From: Lishizhenia tianjinensis
GTDB lineage: Bacteria; Bacteroidota; Bacteroidia; Flavobacteriales_D; Crocinitomicaceae
Length of the DNA: 50,867 nt
Assembly (NCBI GenBank): GCA_943330745.2
Contig: CALQIX020000025.1
Span: forward strand, 1-50,867
Direction: 5' to 3'
Shown here: one piece after another, positions 43,413 to 50,867 of the stretch
Position numbering within the stretch: position 1 is the stretch's first letter
Layout of the letters: every line of letters starts with the position of its first letter
Notes under the pieces: model-generated
Database searches by the model: none
What the model saw: only the letters and a program-made list of their open reading frames with translations
What the model was told of the DNA's origin: nothing
Translations under genes and position numbers: made by a program

Positions 43413-44683
43413 AAAATAAAACCAAGTATTTTTTTGCTTTACTAGCCTCGTTGATTTTACTTTTTACAGTCTCTTTTTCTACCCTTTCACTTATTGAATT
43501 CTCTCAAGCTAAAAAAGAGTATCAAGCACTAAATTTTATTCCAGCTGATGCTGAATTTGTAATGCGTGTAGATGCTAAACAATTGGGTAAGGATTTTTTC
43601 AAACGAATTATTGAATCAGGAAAGACTGATTTTTTATCAAAAGAAAACAAAAAATTTAAAGCAAATTCAACTATTAATTTTTCGTCTGTAGATTGGTCGT
43701 TTCCGGTGTATTTTTTTCTAATGAAAACAAATAATGAATGGGCCACAGTTACAGTTTTTTCGTTAAGAAGTAATAGCGATTTTGCCGCCAGAAAAAATCA
43801 AGAACCTTATCAGCATACCTTTGAATTTGAGCAAAAAGGATTTTTAGTTTCTGGGTGCAAGAAACAGAGTTTTCAATTAGTTAAAAAACGGATAGAAGAA
43901 CAAAATTCTTTGGGTTGGAATAAATTAATATCGAAAAAGGAATCTATTGCATTTCAAACAAAAATGTTTCAACTTTCGGGTGCTGTTCAATTGCTTGGAA
44001 ATGATTTGATAATCGAAAGCGATATGGATTATTTTCAAGCATCAACTAAAAATCGAAAATTTTTAAAGCCTGAAGGATTTCATATTTCATCCATAATCCC
44101 AATTAAAGGAATGGATTTATTAGTAAAACAAGCGAATGAATATTTTGATTTTAATTGGAAAAATATTCCTGAGATTGAATCTGCTTCAATTAATTATTTG
44201 GGCCTAAAGCCTCCTTATTTCCCTCAATTTCAACTTCTATTGAATACAGCAGAACCATTTGCAATTAATGAATTTATTAAGGTGAACGATTTAGCAATTG
44301 TTAAAGGAGATAAAACCGAAATTAAGCTTGGAGAATTAACATTTAATGGACTAGAAATTGATGATTATTCCTATCTATTGACAACAGTTCCAACAAGAAA
44401 AACGAACTATTATTCAACTCAAAATTTCGGGAAAATCGAAGGGGATTTAAATAAATTGGTTCAATTTGAAAATGTCCCGATGCTCAGAATGTTACTTTTA
44501 CTCAATTCAAAAATGGTTGCTGCAACTCAATTTATTGATAAAACAAAAAGGATTTCTGTAATCGCGACATCAAATAAATCAACAAAAAAGCAACACCTGA
44601 TTTTTAAAATTGAAATGAAGCCCAATAAGAATTTCTTGGATGAAGTAATTCAGTTATTAAAAGCCTTAGATTCCGATATTTAG
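43409..44683 (+). CDS. Membrane-anchored periplasmic protein of unknown function (DUF3352/DUF4836-like start)
   Basis: A 424-residue protein with one N-terminal membrane helix (about 8-28, FALLASLILLFTVSFSTLSL) and a large exported domain. The region right after the helix, FIPADAEFVMRVDAKQLGKD, resembles the opening of DUF3352/DUF4836-type proteins, which share the pattern IPxDAxFVxxVD. Later parts are beta-rich, with no catalytic motif seen. The start is GTG in a GTGA overlap with the upstream gene. The 3' end overlaps the convergent BtuF-like gene by 18 bp, so there is no space for a terminator. Confidence 0.72.
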   Translation: MKNKTKYFFALLASLILLFTVSFSTLSLIEFSQAKKEYQALNFIPADAEFVMRVDAKQLGKDFFKRIIESGKTDFLSKENKKFKANSTINFSSVDWSFPVYFFLMKTNNEWATVTVFSLRSNSDFAARKNQEPYQHTFEFEQKGFLVSGCKKQSFQLVKKRIEEQNSLGWNKLISKKESIAFQTKMFQLSGAVQLLGNDLIIESDMDYFQASTKNRKFLKPEGFHISSIIPIKGMDLLVKQANEYFDFNWKNIPEIESASINYLGLKPPYFPQFQLLLNTAEPFAINEFIKVNDLAIVKGDKTEIKLGELTFNGLEIDDYSYLLTTVPTRKTNYYSTQNFGKIEGDLNKLVQFENVPMLRMLLLLNSKMVAATQFIDKTKRISVIATSNKSTKKQHLIFKIEMKPNKNFLDEVIQLLKALDSDI

Positions 44684-45451
44684 GATTAATTTCTCGAAAT
44701 AAATCGGTGCCTCTATCATTCTCGGTCCATACCAAGAAAACATTTCCCCATCAACCAAAATTACTTTTGTTTCAGGATACTTCAATTGAAAAGTTCTAAT
44801 ATGTTCAGTTCTAAATGGATATGGTTCACTACTTAACAAAAGAATATCAGGCGCAATTTGCTCAGATGTATCTAGCGTTGGATAACGATTTTCTAAGACA
44901 TAATTCTCGAAACCAATTTTTTCTAAAATTGAATTTATGTATGTGTTTCTGCCAACAGCAATCAACGGTTTATCCCAAATGAGATAGAGAACTTTTTTGT
45001 TTTTTTTAATCGGATTAAGTGCTTTGAAATTGGATTCAATTTTTGAAAGGAGCTCGTTCGACAAAGTTTCCTTATCCAAAATCTCTCCTAACTTTTTTAT
45101 CATCCACAATGCATCTTCGTATGAATTTATTTCACTTAACCACACCGGACAAAAGTCTTCCAGTTGCTCAATATCTTGTTGTGTGTTTTCTTCTTTATTG
45201 CCGATAATTAAGTCGGGTTTCAAGTGCCTTATTTTCTGAATATCGACGTTTTTTGTCCCTCCAATGCGAATTTTTTCCTTATGCCATTTTTTTGGATGGA
45301 TACAAAATTTAGTTACACCAACCACTTCACTATCTAGACCAAAATAGGCAAGTAATTCTGTTTGAGATGGAACTAACGAAACAATCCGAATTGGTTTTTT
45401 TGGAATTCGGATACTTCGTCCTAACTGATCGACGAAGGTGTTGTTTTCCAT
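44666..45451 (-). CDS. BtuF-like helical-backbone metal-receptor protein without signal peptide
   Basis: A 261-residue protein of the TroA/BtuF fold: FVDQLGRSIRIPKKPIRIVS, LVPSQTELLAYFGLDSEVVG, HLKPDLIIGNKEENTQQDIE and a long connecting helix (ALWMIKKLGEILDKETL). Classical members are periplasmic binding proteins for vitamin B12 or iron-siderophore importers. This one starts directly at the fold, with neither a signal peptide nor a lipobox, so it should stay in the cytoplasm. No permease or ATPase gene adjoins it. Its ATG overlaps the stop of the CBS gene (TAATG), so expression is coupled to a sulfur-amino-acid enzyme. Confidence 0.82.
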   Translation of the reverse strand: MENNTFVDQLGRSIRIPKKPIRIVSLVPSQTELLAYFGLDSEVVGVTKFCIHPKKWHKEKIRIGGTKNVDIQKIRHLKPDLIIGNKEENTQQDIEQLEDFCPVWLSEINSYEDALWMIKKLGEILDKETLSNELLSKIESNFKALNPIKKNKKVLYLIWDKPLIAVGRNTYINSILEKIGFENYVLENRYPTLDTSEQIAPDILLLSSEPYPFRTEHIRTFQLKYPETKVILVDGEMFSWYGPRMIEAPIYFEKLILNIGI

Positions 45452-46812
45452 TACGACATCGCTTGAATTACGTCGTGCCGCGTAACAATATGAAATTTAC
45501 CATTAGTAAGCTCAACCAAAACTGCGGGTGAATTTTTAGTGATTAATTTACATAGATCATCAACAGAGGTATTTTCATGTACAATGGGGAAAGGTTCATG
45601 CATAATGGATGAAATAGGCGTGTCGCGAAGCTCAGGTTGATCAACAAGTGCCTGATAGACATGCAAATCATCAATCGATCCAACAAATCGACCATCCTTT
45701 AGCACGGGTATTTGTGAAATACCAAATTTCCGCATTTTCGCTATCGCATGTGAAACTAATTCTTCAGCAAAAACGGTTACTAAAGATGTATCAGCATGTT
45801 TTGAAACAATATCCGAAGCAGTTATGGGTTCTTCTTCCAAAAAACCGCGTTCACGCATCCAATCGTCATTAAAAATTTTACCAATATACCGGCTGCCATG
45901 ATCATGAAACAAAACAACAACAATATCTTCTGGTTTTAATTGATCTTTTAATTGAATTAATCCTTTAATTGCTGAACCTGCTGAATTCCCAACAAAAATC
46001 CCTTCTTCTCTTGCCAGTTTACGTGTATAAACAGCGGCATCCTTATCGGTCACTTTCTCGAACAAATCAATAATATCGAAATCAACGTTCGCGGGAAGAA
46101 TATCTTCACCAATTCCTTCAGTTATATAGGGGTAGATTTCGTTTTCATCAAAAATCCCAGTTTCTTTGTATTTTTTAAAAACGGATCCATATGTATCAAT
46201 CCCCCATATTTTTATATTCGGATTTTTTTCCTTTAAATACTTTCCTACACCTGAAATTGTACCACCCGTTCCAACACCGACAACAAAATGAGTGATTTTT
46301 CCGTCTGTTTGTTCCCATATTTCAGGACCAGTCGATTCATAATGTGCTTGTCTATTGGATAAATTATCGTATTGGTTTACGTACCAAGAATTAGGGATTT
46401 CAGTGGCGAGTCTTCTTGAAACAGAATAATAGGAGCGTGGATCAGTTGGTTCAACGGCAGTCGGGCAAACGACAACTTCGGCTCCAACTGCACGGAGAAT
46501 ATCCATTTTTTCTTTGGATTGTTTATCATTTAAAACGCAAATCAATTTATACCCTTTGATAATACAAGCTAAAGCTAAACCCATCCCAGTATTTCCTGAA
46601 GTACCTTCAATTACCGTTCCACCAGGTTTTAACACCCCTGATTTTTCAGCATCTTCGATCATTTTAACAGCCATTCTGTCCTTAACTGAATTTCCAGGAT
46701 TGGTTGTCTCTACTTTTGCAAGAATGGTTGCTTTTATTCCGGTTGTAACTTTATTTAAACGAACTAAAGGAGTATTTCCAATAGTTTCCAATATGTTGTT
46801 GTATACTTTCAT
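45451..46812 (-). CDS. PLP-dependent cystathionine beta-synthase-like enzyme with two CBS domains
   Basis: A 453-residue enzyme. The fold-type II PLP domain (about 1-315) has the Schiff-base Lys in NPGNSVKDRMA, the substrate loop EGTSGNTGMGLAL and the phosphate cup GVGTGGTISGVGKYL. Two CBS domains follow (about 335-453, AKMRKFGISQIPVLKDGRFV). This order fits cystathionine beta-synthase; the bare O-acetylserine sulfhydrylases lack the CBS pair. There is no N-terminal heme domain as in animal CBS. It forms a two-gene unit with the downstream BtuF-like gene. Confidence 0.9.
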   Translation of the reverse strand: MKVYNNILETIGNTPLVRLNKVTTGIKATILAKVETTNPGNSVKDRMAVKMIEDAEKSGVLKPGGTVIEGTSGNTGMGLALACIIKGYKLICVLNDKQSKEKMDILRAVGAEVVVCPTAVEPTDPRSYYSVSRRLATEIPNSWYVNQYDNLSNRQAHYESTGPEIWEQTDGKITHFVVGVGTGGTISGVGKYLKEKNPNIKIWGIDTYGSVFKKYKETGIFDENEIYPYITEGIGEDILPANVDFDIIDLFEKVTDKDAAVYTRKLAREEGIFVGNSAGSAIKGLIQLKDQLKPEDIVVVLFHDHGSRYIGKIFNDDWMRERGFLEEEPITASDIVSKHADTSLVTVFAEELVSHAIAKMRKFGISQIPVLKDGRFVGSIDDLHVYQALVDQPELRDTPISSIMHEPFPIVHENTSVDDLCKLITKNSPAVLVELTNGKFHIVTRHDVIQAMS

Positions 46813-46826
46813 TTTTTGGTTTTATA

Positions 46827-46834
46827 CAAATGTA
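46827..46834 (-). promoter_or_regulatory. -7 motif for the CBS-BtuF unit
   Basis: TACATTTG on the minus strand matches TAnnTTTG, 14 nt before the CBS ATG. Confidence 0.5.
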
Positions 46835-46956
46835 ATTACTTGAATTTTACTCCTAGGTCGACTTTCATTTCATTTTTCAAGAGATATTAACAAAACCCGT
46901 TACTTTTGATCGATTTAAGCTTAATTTTTTAAGTTATTTTGCACTTAATTTGGATG

Positions 46957-48297
46957 TTATAAAGGGAAAAAACACGTGAAAGTTGTACCTGATGATAAAT
47001 TACTTTGAACTTCAATTTTTCCATTATGCGCTTCAAGAATAAGCTTGACATAAAATAAGCCTAGCCCAAATCCTTTGACATTATGAAGATTTCCAGTCGG
47101 TACACGGTAAAATTTTTCAAAAATATGGGCAATATTCTCTTTTTGAATACCGATTCCATTATCCTCAATTTCAATTAAAAAATTCTTTTTTTCAGTTTTG
47201 GTTCGAATTATGATCAATGGGTCTTTTTCACAATATTTGGAGGCATTTTCAATTAAATTGTATAAAACATTGGTAACATGAACTAAATCACCGCTAATTT
47301 CAGTGTTTTCCGCCATTAGATTCAACTGAATTTTGCCACCTCTAAATTCTTGACTAAATTCAAAATTTTCCTTTATATCTTTCAGTATTTCATGAATATC
47401 AATCTTCTCTAATTTCAATACGATTTGTTCTTTGTCGAGTTTAGCAACATTAAGAACTTTTTCAACTTGATTTTCCAATCGTTTATTCTCTTTGTAAATA
47501 ATAGTAGCGTATCGCTGTATTTTTTGAGGATCTTCTGAACTGTTTGGCCGCATTAACATTTCAGCAGAAAGACCAATGGTTGAAATTGGAGTTTTTAATT
47601 CATGAGTCATATTATTTATGAAGTCATTTTTTACTTCTGAAAGTCGTTTTTGTTTCACTATTACATTAATGGTAAATAAGAAAAAAACTAAAATCAATAA
47701 GGCAATTACCACGACATATATCCATGGAGAAAATGAATTAGACACAAAAATAATTGGTTTGAAGTCGGTATTTGGAAAAAAAATTGTGAAATAGTGACCA
47801 TCCATTTTTTTTCCTAAAGGGGGTGAAACTATTTTAACCGATTTTGGGGCATTCTGAAAAGCACCTTGATTTTTATACAAGATTAAATCACTATATACCA
47901 TTTTTTCAGAAAAGCAATCATACATACCTACTTGAAAATCAAAGTTTATTTTGTTGTGGTAAAATTCTCTTTTTAAAATAGTTTCAAGATAAAATAATTG
48001 GAGTTCTTCACTGATTTCTACTAAAAAATAATTATCTCGAATTTGCTGTACAGCGCCATATTGATCAGTACTATCAGCAGTTTGTTTTGAAATAATTCGT
48101 CTAACATTTTGTAATGAAGATAAAGTTTGATTGGTGAAATGGTCTTTGTTTAATTCTACTTGTTTTTTTTGAATTGCCAAATTTTCCTCCTGCATTGATT
48201 GCGTTTTTCGAATCCAACTTATTTGAATTATTAAAATACTTATCATGGAGATAATGGCAAGAATTATTACCGTGTTGATTGTCCGGACCTTCATCAC
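46957..48297 (-). CDS. Transmembrane sensor histidine kinase (orphan)
   Basis: A 446-residue class I histidine kinase. Membrane helices lie at about 8-28 (TVIILAIISMISILIIQISW) and about 190-212, bracketing a periplasmic sensor of about 160 residues. The H-box is NNMTHELKTPISTIG with His232, the N-box LYNLIENASKYC, G1 EDNGIGIQKENI, F-box FEKFYRV and G2 GFGLGLFYVK, so the kinase is intact. There is no response regulator next to it. A second ATG follows directly (48294). A -7 motif lies 34 nt upstream, and the gene is divergent from the MHS transporter. Confidence 0.92.
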   Translation of the reverse strand: MMKVRTINTVIILAIISMISILIIQISWIRKTQSMQEENLAIQKKQVELNKDHFTNQTLSSLQNVRRIISKQTADSTDQYGAVQQIRDNYFLVEISEELQLFYLETILKREFYHNKINFDFQVGMYDCFSEKMVYSDLILYKNQGAFQNAPKSVKIVSPPLGKKMDGHYFTIFFPNTDFKPIIFVSNSFSPWIYVVVIALLILVFFLFTINVIVKQKRLSEVKNDFINNMTHELKTPISTIGLSAEMLMRPNSSEDPQKIQRYATIIYKENKRLENQVEKVLNVAKLDKEQIVLKLEKIDIHEILKDIKENFEFSQEFRGGKIQLNLMAENTEISGDLVHVTNVLYNLIENASKYCEKDPLIIIRTKTEKKNFLIEIEDNGIGIQKENIAHIFEKFYRVPTGNLHNVKGFGLGLFYVKLILEAHNGKIEVQSNLSSGTTFTCFFPL

Positions 48298-48331
48298 TTA
48301 AACATTTTTTATACTGTTTTTAAACCTACTT

Positions 48332-48339
48332 CAAAGATA
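48332..48339 (-). promoter_or_regulatory. -7 motif for the histidine kinase gene
   Basis: TATCTTTG on the minus strand matches TAnnTTTG. It lies about 35 nt before the start. Confidence 0.45.
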
Positions 48340-48401
48340 GAGAAAATGGGTTAAGGTTTTTGTTCTAAAATAATTACTAAGTTTATTTTTCAAATTGTAT
48401 T

Positions 48402-49886
48402 ATGATAGACAAAAAATCAATTCGCCGAATTATCACTGCTTCTTCTTTGGGAACGGTAATCGAATGGTATGATTTCTATATTTTCGGAAGCTTAGCTCCA
48501 ATTATAGCCACACAGTTTTTTCCAAAAGAAAATCCAACAGCTGCATTTTTAGCAACCCTTGCTGCATTTGGGGTTGGATTTGTGATTCGGCCATTCGGAG
48601 CATTGATATTTGGACGTTTGGGTGATTTAATGGGTAGAAAATATACTTTTCTATTAACATTGATTTTAATGGGTTTTTCCACTTTTGCTATCGGTTTGAT
48701 TCCATCCTACGAAAGTATCGGAATAGTTGCACCAATAATTGTGTTTTTGTTAAGGGCCATACAAGGATTAGCACTGGGAGGTGAATATGGAGGTGCAGCA
48801 ATTTATGTGGCCGAACACGCTCCAGAAGGAAAAAAGGGATTTTATACTAGTTTTATCCAAACAACGGCCACTTTTGGACTTTTACTTTCTCTTGCTGTTA
48901 TTCTTGTCTGTAAATATTTGGTCTCTGAAGGTGAATTCGAAGAATGGGGTTGGAGAATTCCATTTTTAGTTTCAATTATTTTAGTAATCGTGTCCTATGT
49001 TATTCGAACTAAAATGGAAGAATCACCTATTTTTCAGCAGATGAAAAAAGCGGGTAAGACCTCAAAGAATCCACTTCGAGAAAGTTTTACGAAATGGCGT
49101 AATTTGAAATTGGTATTGATTGCTCTGTTTGGTGCTGCAGCCGGTCAAGGAGTGATTTGGTATACTGGACAATTTTATGCTATGAATTTTAGCATTAAAA
49201 CGTTGCATATAGATGAAAGTCAGGTGCAATTTCTATTGATTCCAGTTCTACTTCTTGCTACCCCTTTTTTTATTGTTTTTGCTAAATTATCGGATCGCAT
49301 TGGAAGAAAGAAAGTTATGTTAACAGGAATGGCTTTGGCAGTTTGCTGCTATTTTCCTATTTATAAACAAATGTCTGTCCTGGCTGATTGGAAATCCTGG
49401 GAGAATAATCCAGAATATTATCATGTGCAAACAACAACGAATGTGAATGAAAAGAGTGGATTGGTTGAAGTTATCAACCGAACTTCCTATTTGAATGGCT
49501 GCAAGCGAGTAGAGATTATTAGTCTTGAAACGGGAAAAAAACAAAAACATCCGGTAATTATGAAACAAAAGATCTATTTAAATTTTTCCAAATTAAGTTA
49601 TTTGGGCTTTTTGATTTTTTTGCAATTGATTTTTGTTTGCATGGTATATGGACCGATTGCAGCATTTTTGGTAGAATTGTTTCCTCCAGAAATCAGGTAT
49701 ACTTCTTTGTCTCTTCCATATCATATTGGAAATGGCATATTTGGGGGATTGACACCGCTCATAGCTGAATTATTGGTGTTGAAATTTAATGACCCTTTAG
49801 CTGGAATATGGTATCCTGTGTTTATTGGTGTATTGACCTTAATTGTTGGCTTAATTTTTATTCGAGAAAAAGAAAAAGTAGCGTGA
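48402..49886 (+). CDS. MFS transporter, metabolite:H+ symporter (MHS) type, with an extra soluble loop
   Basis: A 494-residue major facilitator with the MHS start SLGTVIEWYDFYIFGSLAPI, FGRLGDLMGRKYTFL (motif A) and ALGGEYGGAAIYVAEHAP, like ProP, KgtP and ShiA. Those carry osmolytes, dicarboxylates or shikimate with protons; the substrate here is open. Between two late membrane helices (about 322-390) there is a hydrophilic insertion of about 70 residues (WKSWENNPEYYHVQTTTNVN onward), absent from the ordinary MHS proteins I know. It begins after a conserved motif-A-like DRIGRKKVML. Single gene, own promoter region. Confidence 0.88.
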   Translation: MIDKKSIRRIITASSLGTVIEWYDFYIFGSLAPIIATQFFPKENPTAAFLATLAAFGVGFVIRPFGALIFGRLGDLMGRKYTFLLTLILMGFSTFAIGLIPSYESIGIVAPIIVFLLRAIQGLALGGEYGGAAIYVAEHAPEGKKGFYTSFIQTTATFGLLLSLAVILVCKYLVSEGEFEEWGWRIPFLVSIILVIVSYVIRTKMEESPIFQQMKKAGKTSKNPLRESFTKWRNLKLVLIALFGAAAGQGVIWYTGQFYAMNFSIKTLHIDESQVQFLLIPVLLLATPFFIVFAKLSDRIGRKKVMLTGMALAVCCYFPIYKQMSVLADWKSWENNPEYYHVQTTTNVNEKSGLVEVINRTSYLNGCKRVEIISLETGKKQKHPVIMKQKIYLNFSKLSYLGFLIFLQLIFVCMVYGPIAAFLVELFPPEIRYTSLSLPYHIGNGIFGGLTPLIAELLVLKFNDPLAGIWYPVFIGVLTLIVGLIFIREKEKVA

Positions 49887-49933
49887 TTTTGAATGAACTG
49901 TGTAACTGAAACATTCCTTTTCGTTGGAATTCG

Positions 49934-49941
49934 TATTTTTG
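49934..49941 (+). promoter_or_regulatory. -7 motif for the small membrane-anchored protein gene
   Basis: TATTTTTG matches TAnnTTTG and ends 19 nt before the ATG at 49961. Confidence 0.5.
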
Positions 49942-49960
49942 CACTTTAAAACAAAATAAT

Positions 49961-50482
49961 ATGGATGCTTTATTAACTTCTTTAATCGTTTTACTTTCAT
50001 CAGGTGGTGTTATTCTAACAGCTTATTATCTTTTAAAGAGGGAGACAGATCGTGAGAAGTTGAATCTTCAGCTTGAGTTGCGAAAAAGCAGACAAGAGTA
50101 TTTTTTACCAAATAGAGTAGAGGCATACCAACGATCAGTTCTGTATTTAGAGCGCATCAATTTAAATAGTTTAATCATGCGTTTGCATAATCCAGGACTG
50201 CCTGCTAGAGCGATGCAAGCTGAATTATTAAAAACAATTCGCGATGAATACGATCATAATGTGGCTCAACAATTGTTTGTTTCTCCTCAAGGTTGGAAAA
50301 TGTTGCGTGATTCAAAAGAGGAAACAATTAAAATTATCAACATTGCTGGAAATCAAATGAATGAAACAGCTTTGAGTACAGATTTGGCTACTAAAATCTT
50401 TGAATTAGTAGGTGAAATCGGTCAATTACCAACAGAAATAACTGTTGAATTCCTGAAAAAAGAATTGCAGGATTTATTTTAA
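49961..50482 (+). CDS. Membrane-anchored protein of unknown function
   Basis: A 173-residue protein. One N-terminal membrane helix (about 4-26, LTSLIVLLSSGGVILTAYYL) leads into a charged coiled-coil (REKLNLQLELRKSRQEYF) and then a helical cytoplasmic domain with LPNRVEAYQRSVLYLERIN and RDEYDHNVAQQLFVSPQGW. I do not recognise a named family with confidence; it looks like a conserved Bacteroidota protein. It is monocistronic as far as the window shows. Confidence 0.75.
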   Translation: MDALLTSLIVLLSSGGVILTAYYLLKRETDREKLNLQLELRKSRQEYFLPNRVEAYQRSVLYLERINLNSLIMRLHNPGLPARAMQAELLKTIRDEYDHNVAQQLFVSPQGWKMLRDSKEETIKIINIAGNQMNETALSTDLATKIFELVGEIGQLPTEITVEFLKKELQDLF

Positions 50483-50749
50483 GAACGTACTTTATTTAAC
50501 TTGTTAACGCATCAACTTTTATGTCGTGTTGTATTAGCTGGGGTTTAATAATTGATTGACATAAGTTGGCCTTTTGTTCAAATAGAATGTAGCAATTAAT
50601 GCTTAAAATGGAATAATAAAATCAAGATCTTTCAATCTGTAACAGTACAATATATATTGAGATGTTATTTGAATTCCTTTGGAAATGTTGATATAAGCAT
50701 CTTGAGTTACATCAAACCACATCACCAATACATAGAGCACATAAATGGA
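50483..50749. other. Intergenic region between convergent genes
   Basis: No gene, tRNA or clear terminator is seen between the unknown membrane-anchored gene and the partial T9SS-protein gene on the other strand. Confidence 0.4.
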
Positions 50750-50867
50750 TTACCTCAATAAAGTAACATGACCGACCATGATACGATTTCCGAGTTTAAC
50801 ATCTTCATAGATTAGTTTCCAGGTATAAATTCCATCTTGGCAATTTTTCCCAAAAGCTCTCCCGTCC
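50750..50867 (-). CDS. 3' end of a T9SS type-B sorted protein (partial, cut by window edge)
   Basis: The last 38 residues of a minus-strand gene are visible: DGRAFGKNCQDGIYTWKLIY, then EDVKLGNRIMVGHVTLLR and TAA at 50750-50752. The pattern DGxYxWKLxYxDxxxGxxxxxxGHVTLLR is the end of the gliding-motility-associated (type B, CHU_C) C-terminal domain, which directs large surface proteins through the type IX system with help from PorP/SprF proteins. The rest of the gene lies beyond the window. Confidence 0.75.
   Translation of the reverse strand, partial: DGRAFGKNCQDGIYTWKLIYEDVKLGNRIMVGHVTLLR

Overview
The window is about 51 kb of AT-rich bacterial chromosome, almost fully coding, from a member of the Bacteroidota. 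Order Flavobacteriales is the best fit; a Crocinitomicaceae/Fluviicola-like lineage is only a guess. The lineage call rests on type IX secretion parts (PorP/SprF and PorE-like proteins, and C-terminal sorting domains), TonB-dependent receptors with CarboxypepD_reg domains, a receptor-DUF4249 pair, and the Bacteroidota -7 promoter motif TAnnTTTG in front of many genes instead of E. coli-type -10 boxes and Shine-Dalgarno sites.

Layout. 0.25-4.9 kb: minus-strand operon ychF-fahA-rel. 5-6.6 kb: ettA. 6.65-7.45 kb: a non-coding island holding relics of a restriction-type DNA methyltransferase and a YhcG/DUF1016 nuclease, a small repeat element, and a minus-strand terminator. 7.5-8.6 kb: PadR regulator plus a membrane protein with an internal duplication. 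8.8-12.2 kb: a large secreted T9SS substrate. 12.4-18.3 kb: a small Spy-like exported protein, an M50 protease, an Smr protein, SufE and a MIP18-family protein (Fe-S assembly), FabF, an ABC ATPase and a YihY membrane protein. 18.3-24.7 kb: TonB receptor, PorP/SprF, PorE-like protein and M24 peptidase. 24.7-28 kb on minus: sugar-phosphate transferase, lipoprotein, Gfo/Idh/MocA oxidoreductase. 28.1-34.1 kb: fabI, sucD, RRM protein, TonB receptor and DUF4249 lipoprotein. 34.2-39.9 kb on minus: a large TPR-PAS-GAF histidine-kinase-like protein and clpB. 40-44.7 kb: pyrR-pyrB-recR and two unknown envelope proteins. 44.7-48.3 kb on minus: a BtuF-like binding protein, a cystathionine beta-synthase-like enzyme and a histidine kinase. 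48.4-50.9 kb: MHS transporter, an unknown membrane-anchored protein, and at the right edge the C-terminal end of a T9SS type-B sorted protein.

Most of the window is housekeeping: stringent response, ribosome ATPases, type II fatty acid synthesis (fabF, fabI), TCA cycle (sucD), Fe-S assembly, pyrimidine synthesis, recombination repair and disaggregation. Around it sit envelope and secretion modules. I found no CRISPR array, tRNA, rRNA, intact transposase or prophage. I did not find a convincing complete new system. The most informative unusual items are the decayed defence island at 6.65-7.3 kb, a kinase-like protein with an eroded ATP-binding domain, an exported two-gene unit of unknown function at 42.2-44.7 kb, a membrane protein built from an exact 60-residue duplication, and a set of -7 motifs so close to start codons that leaderless transcripts are predicted.
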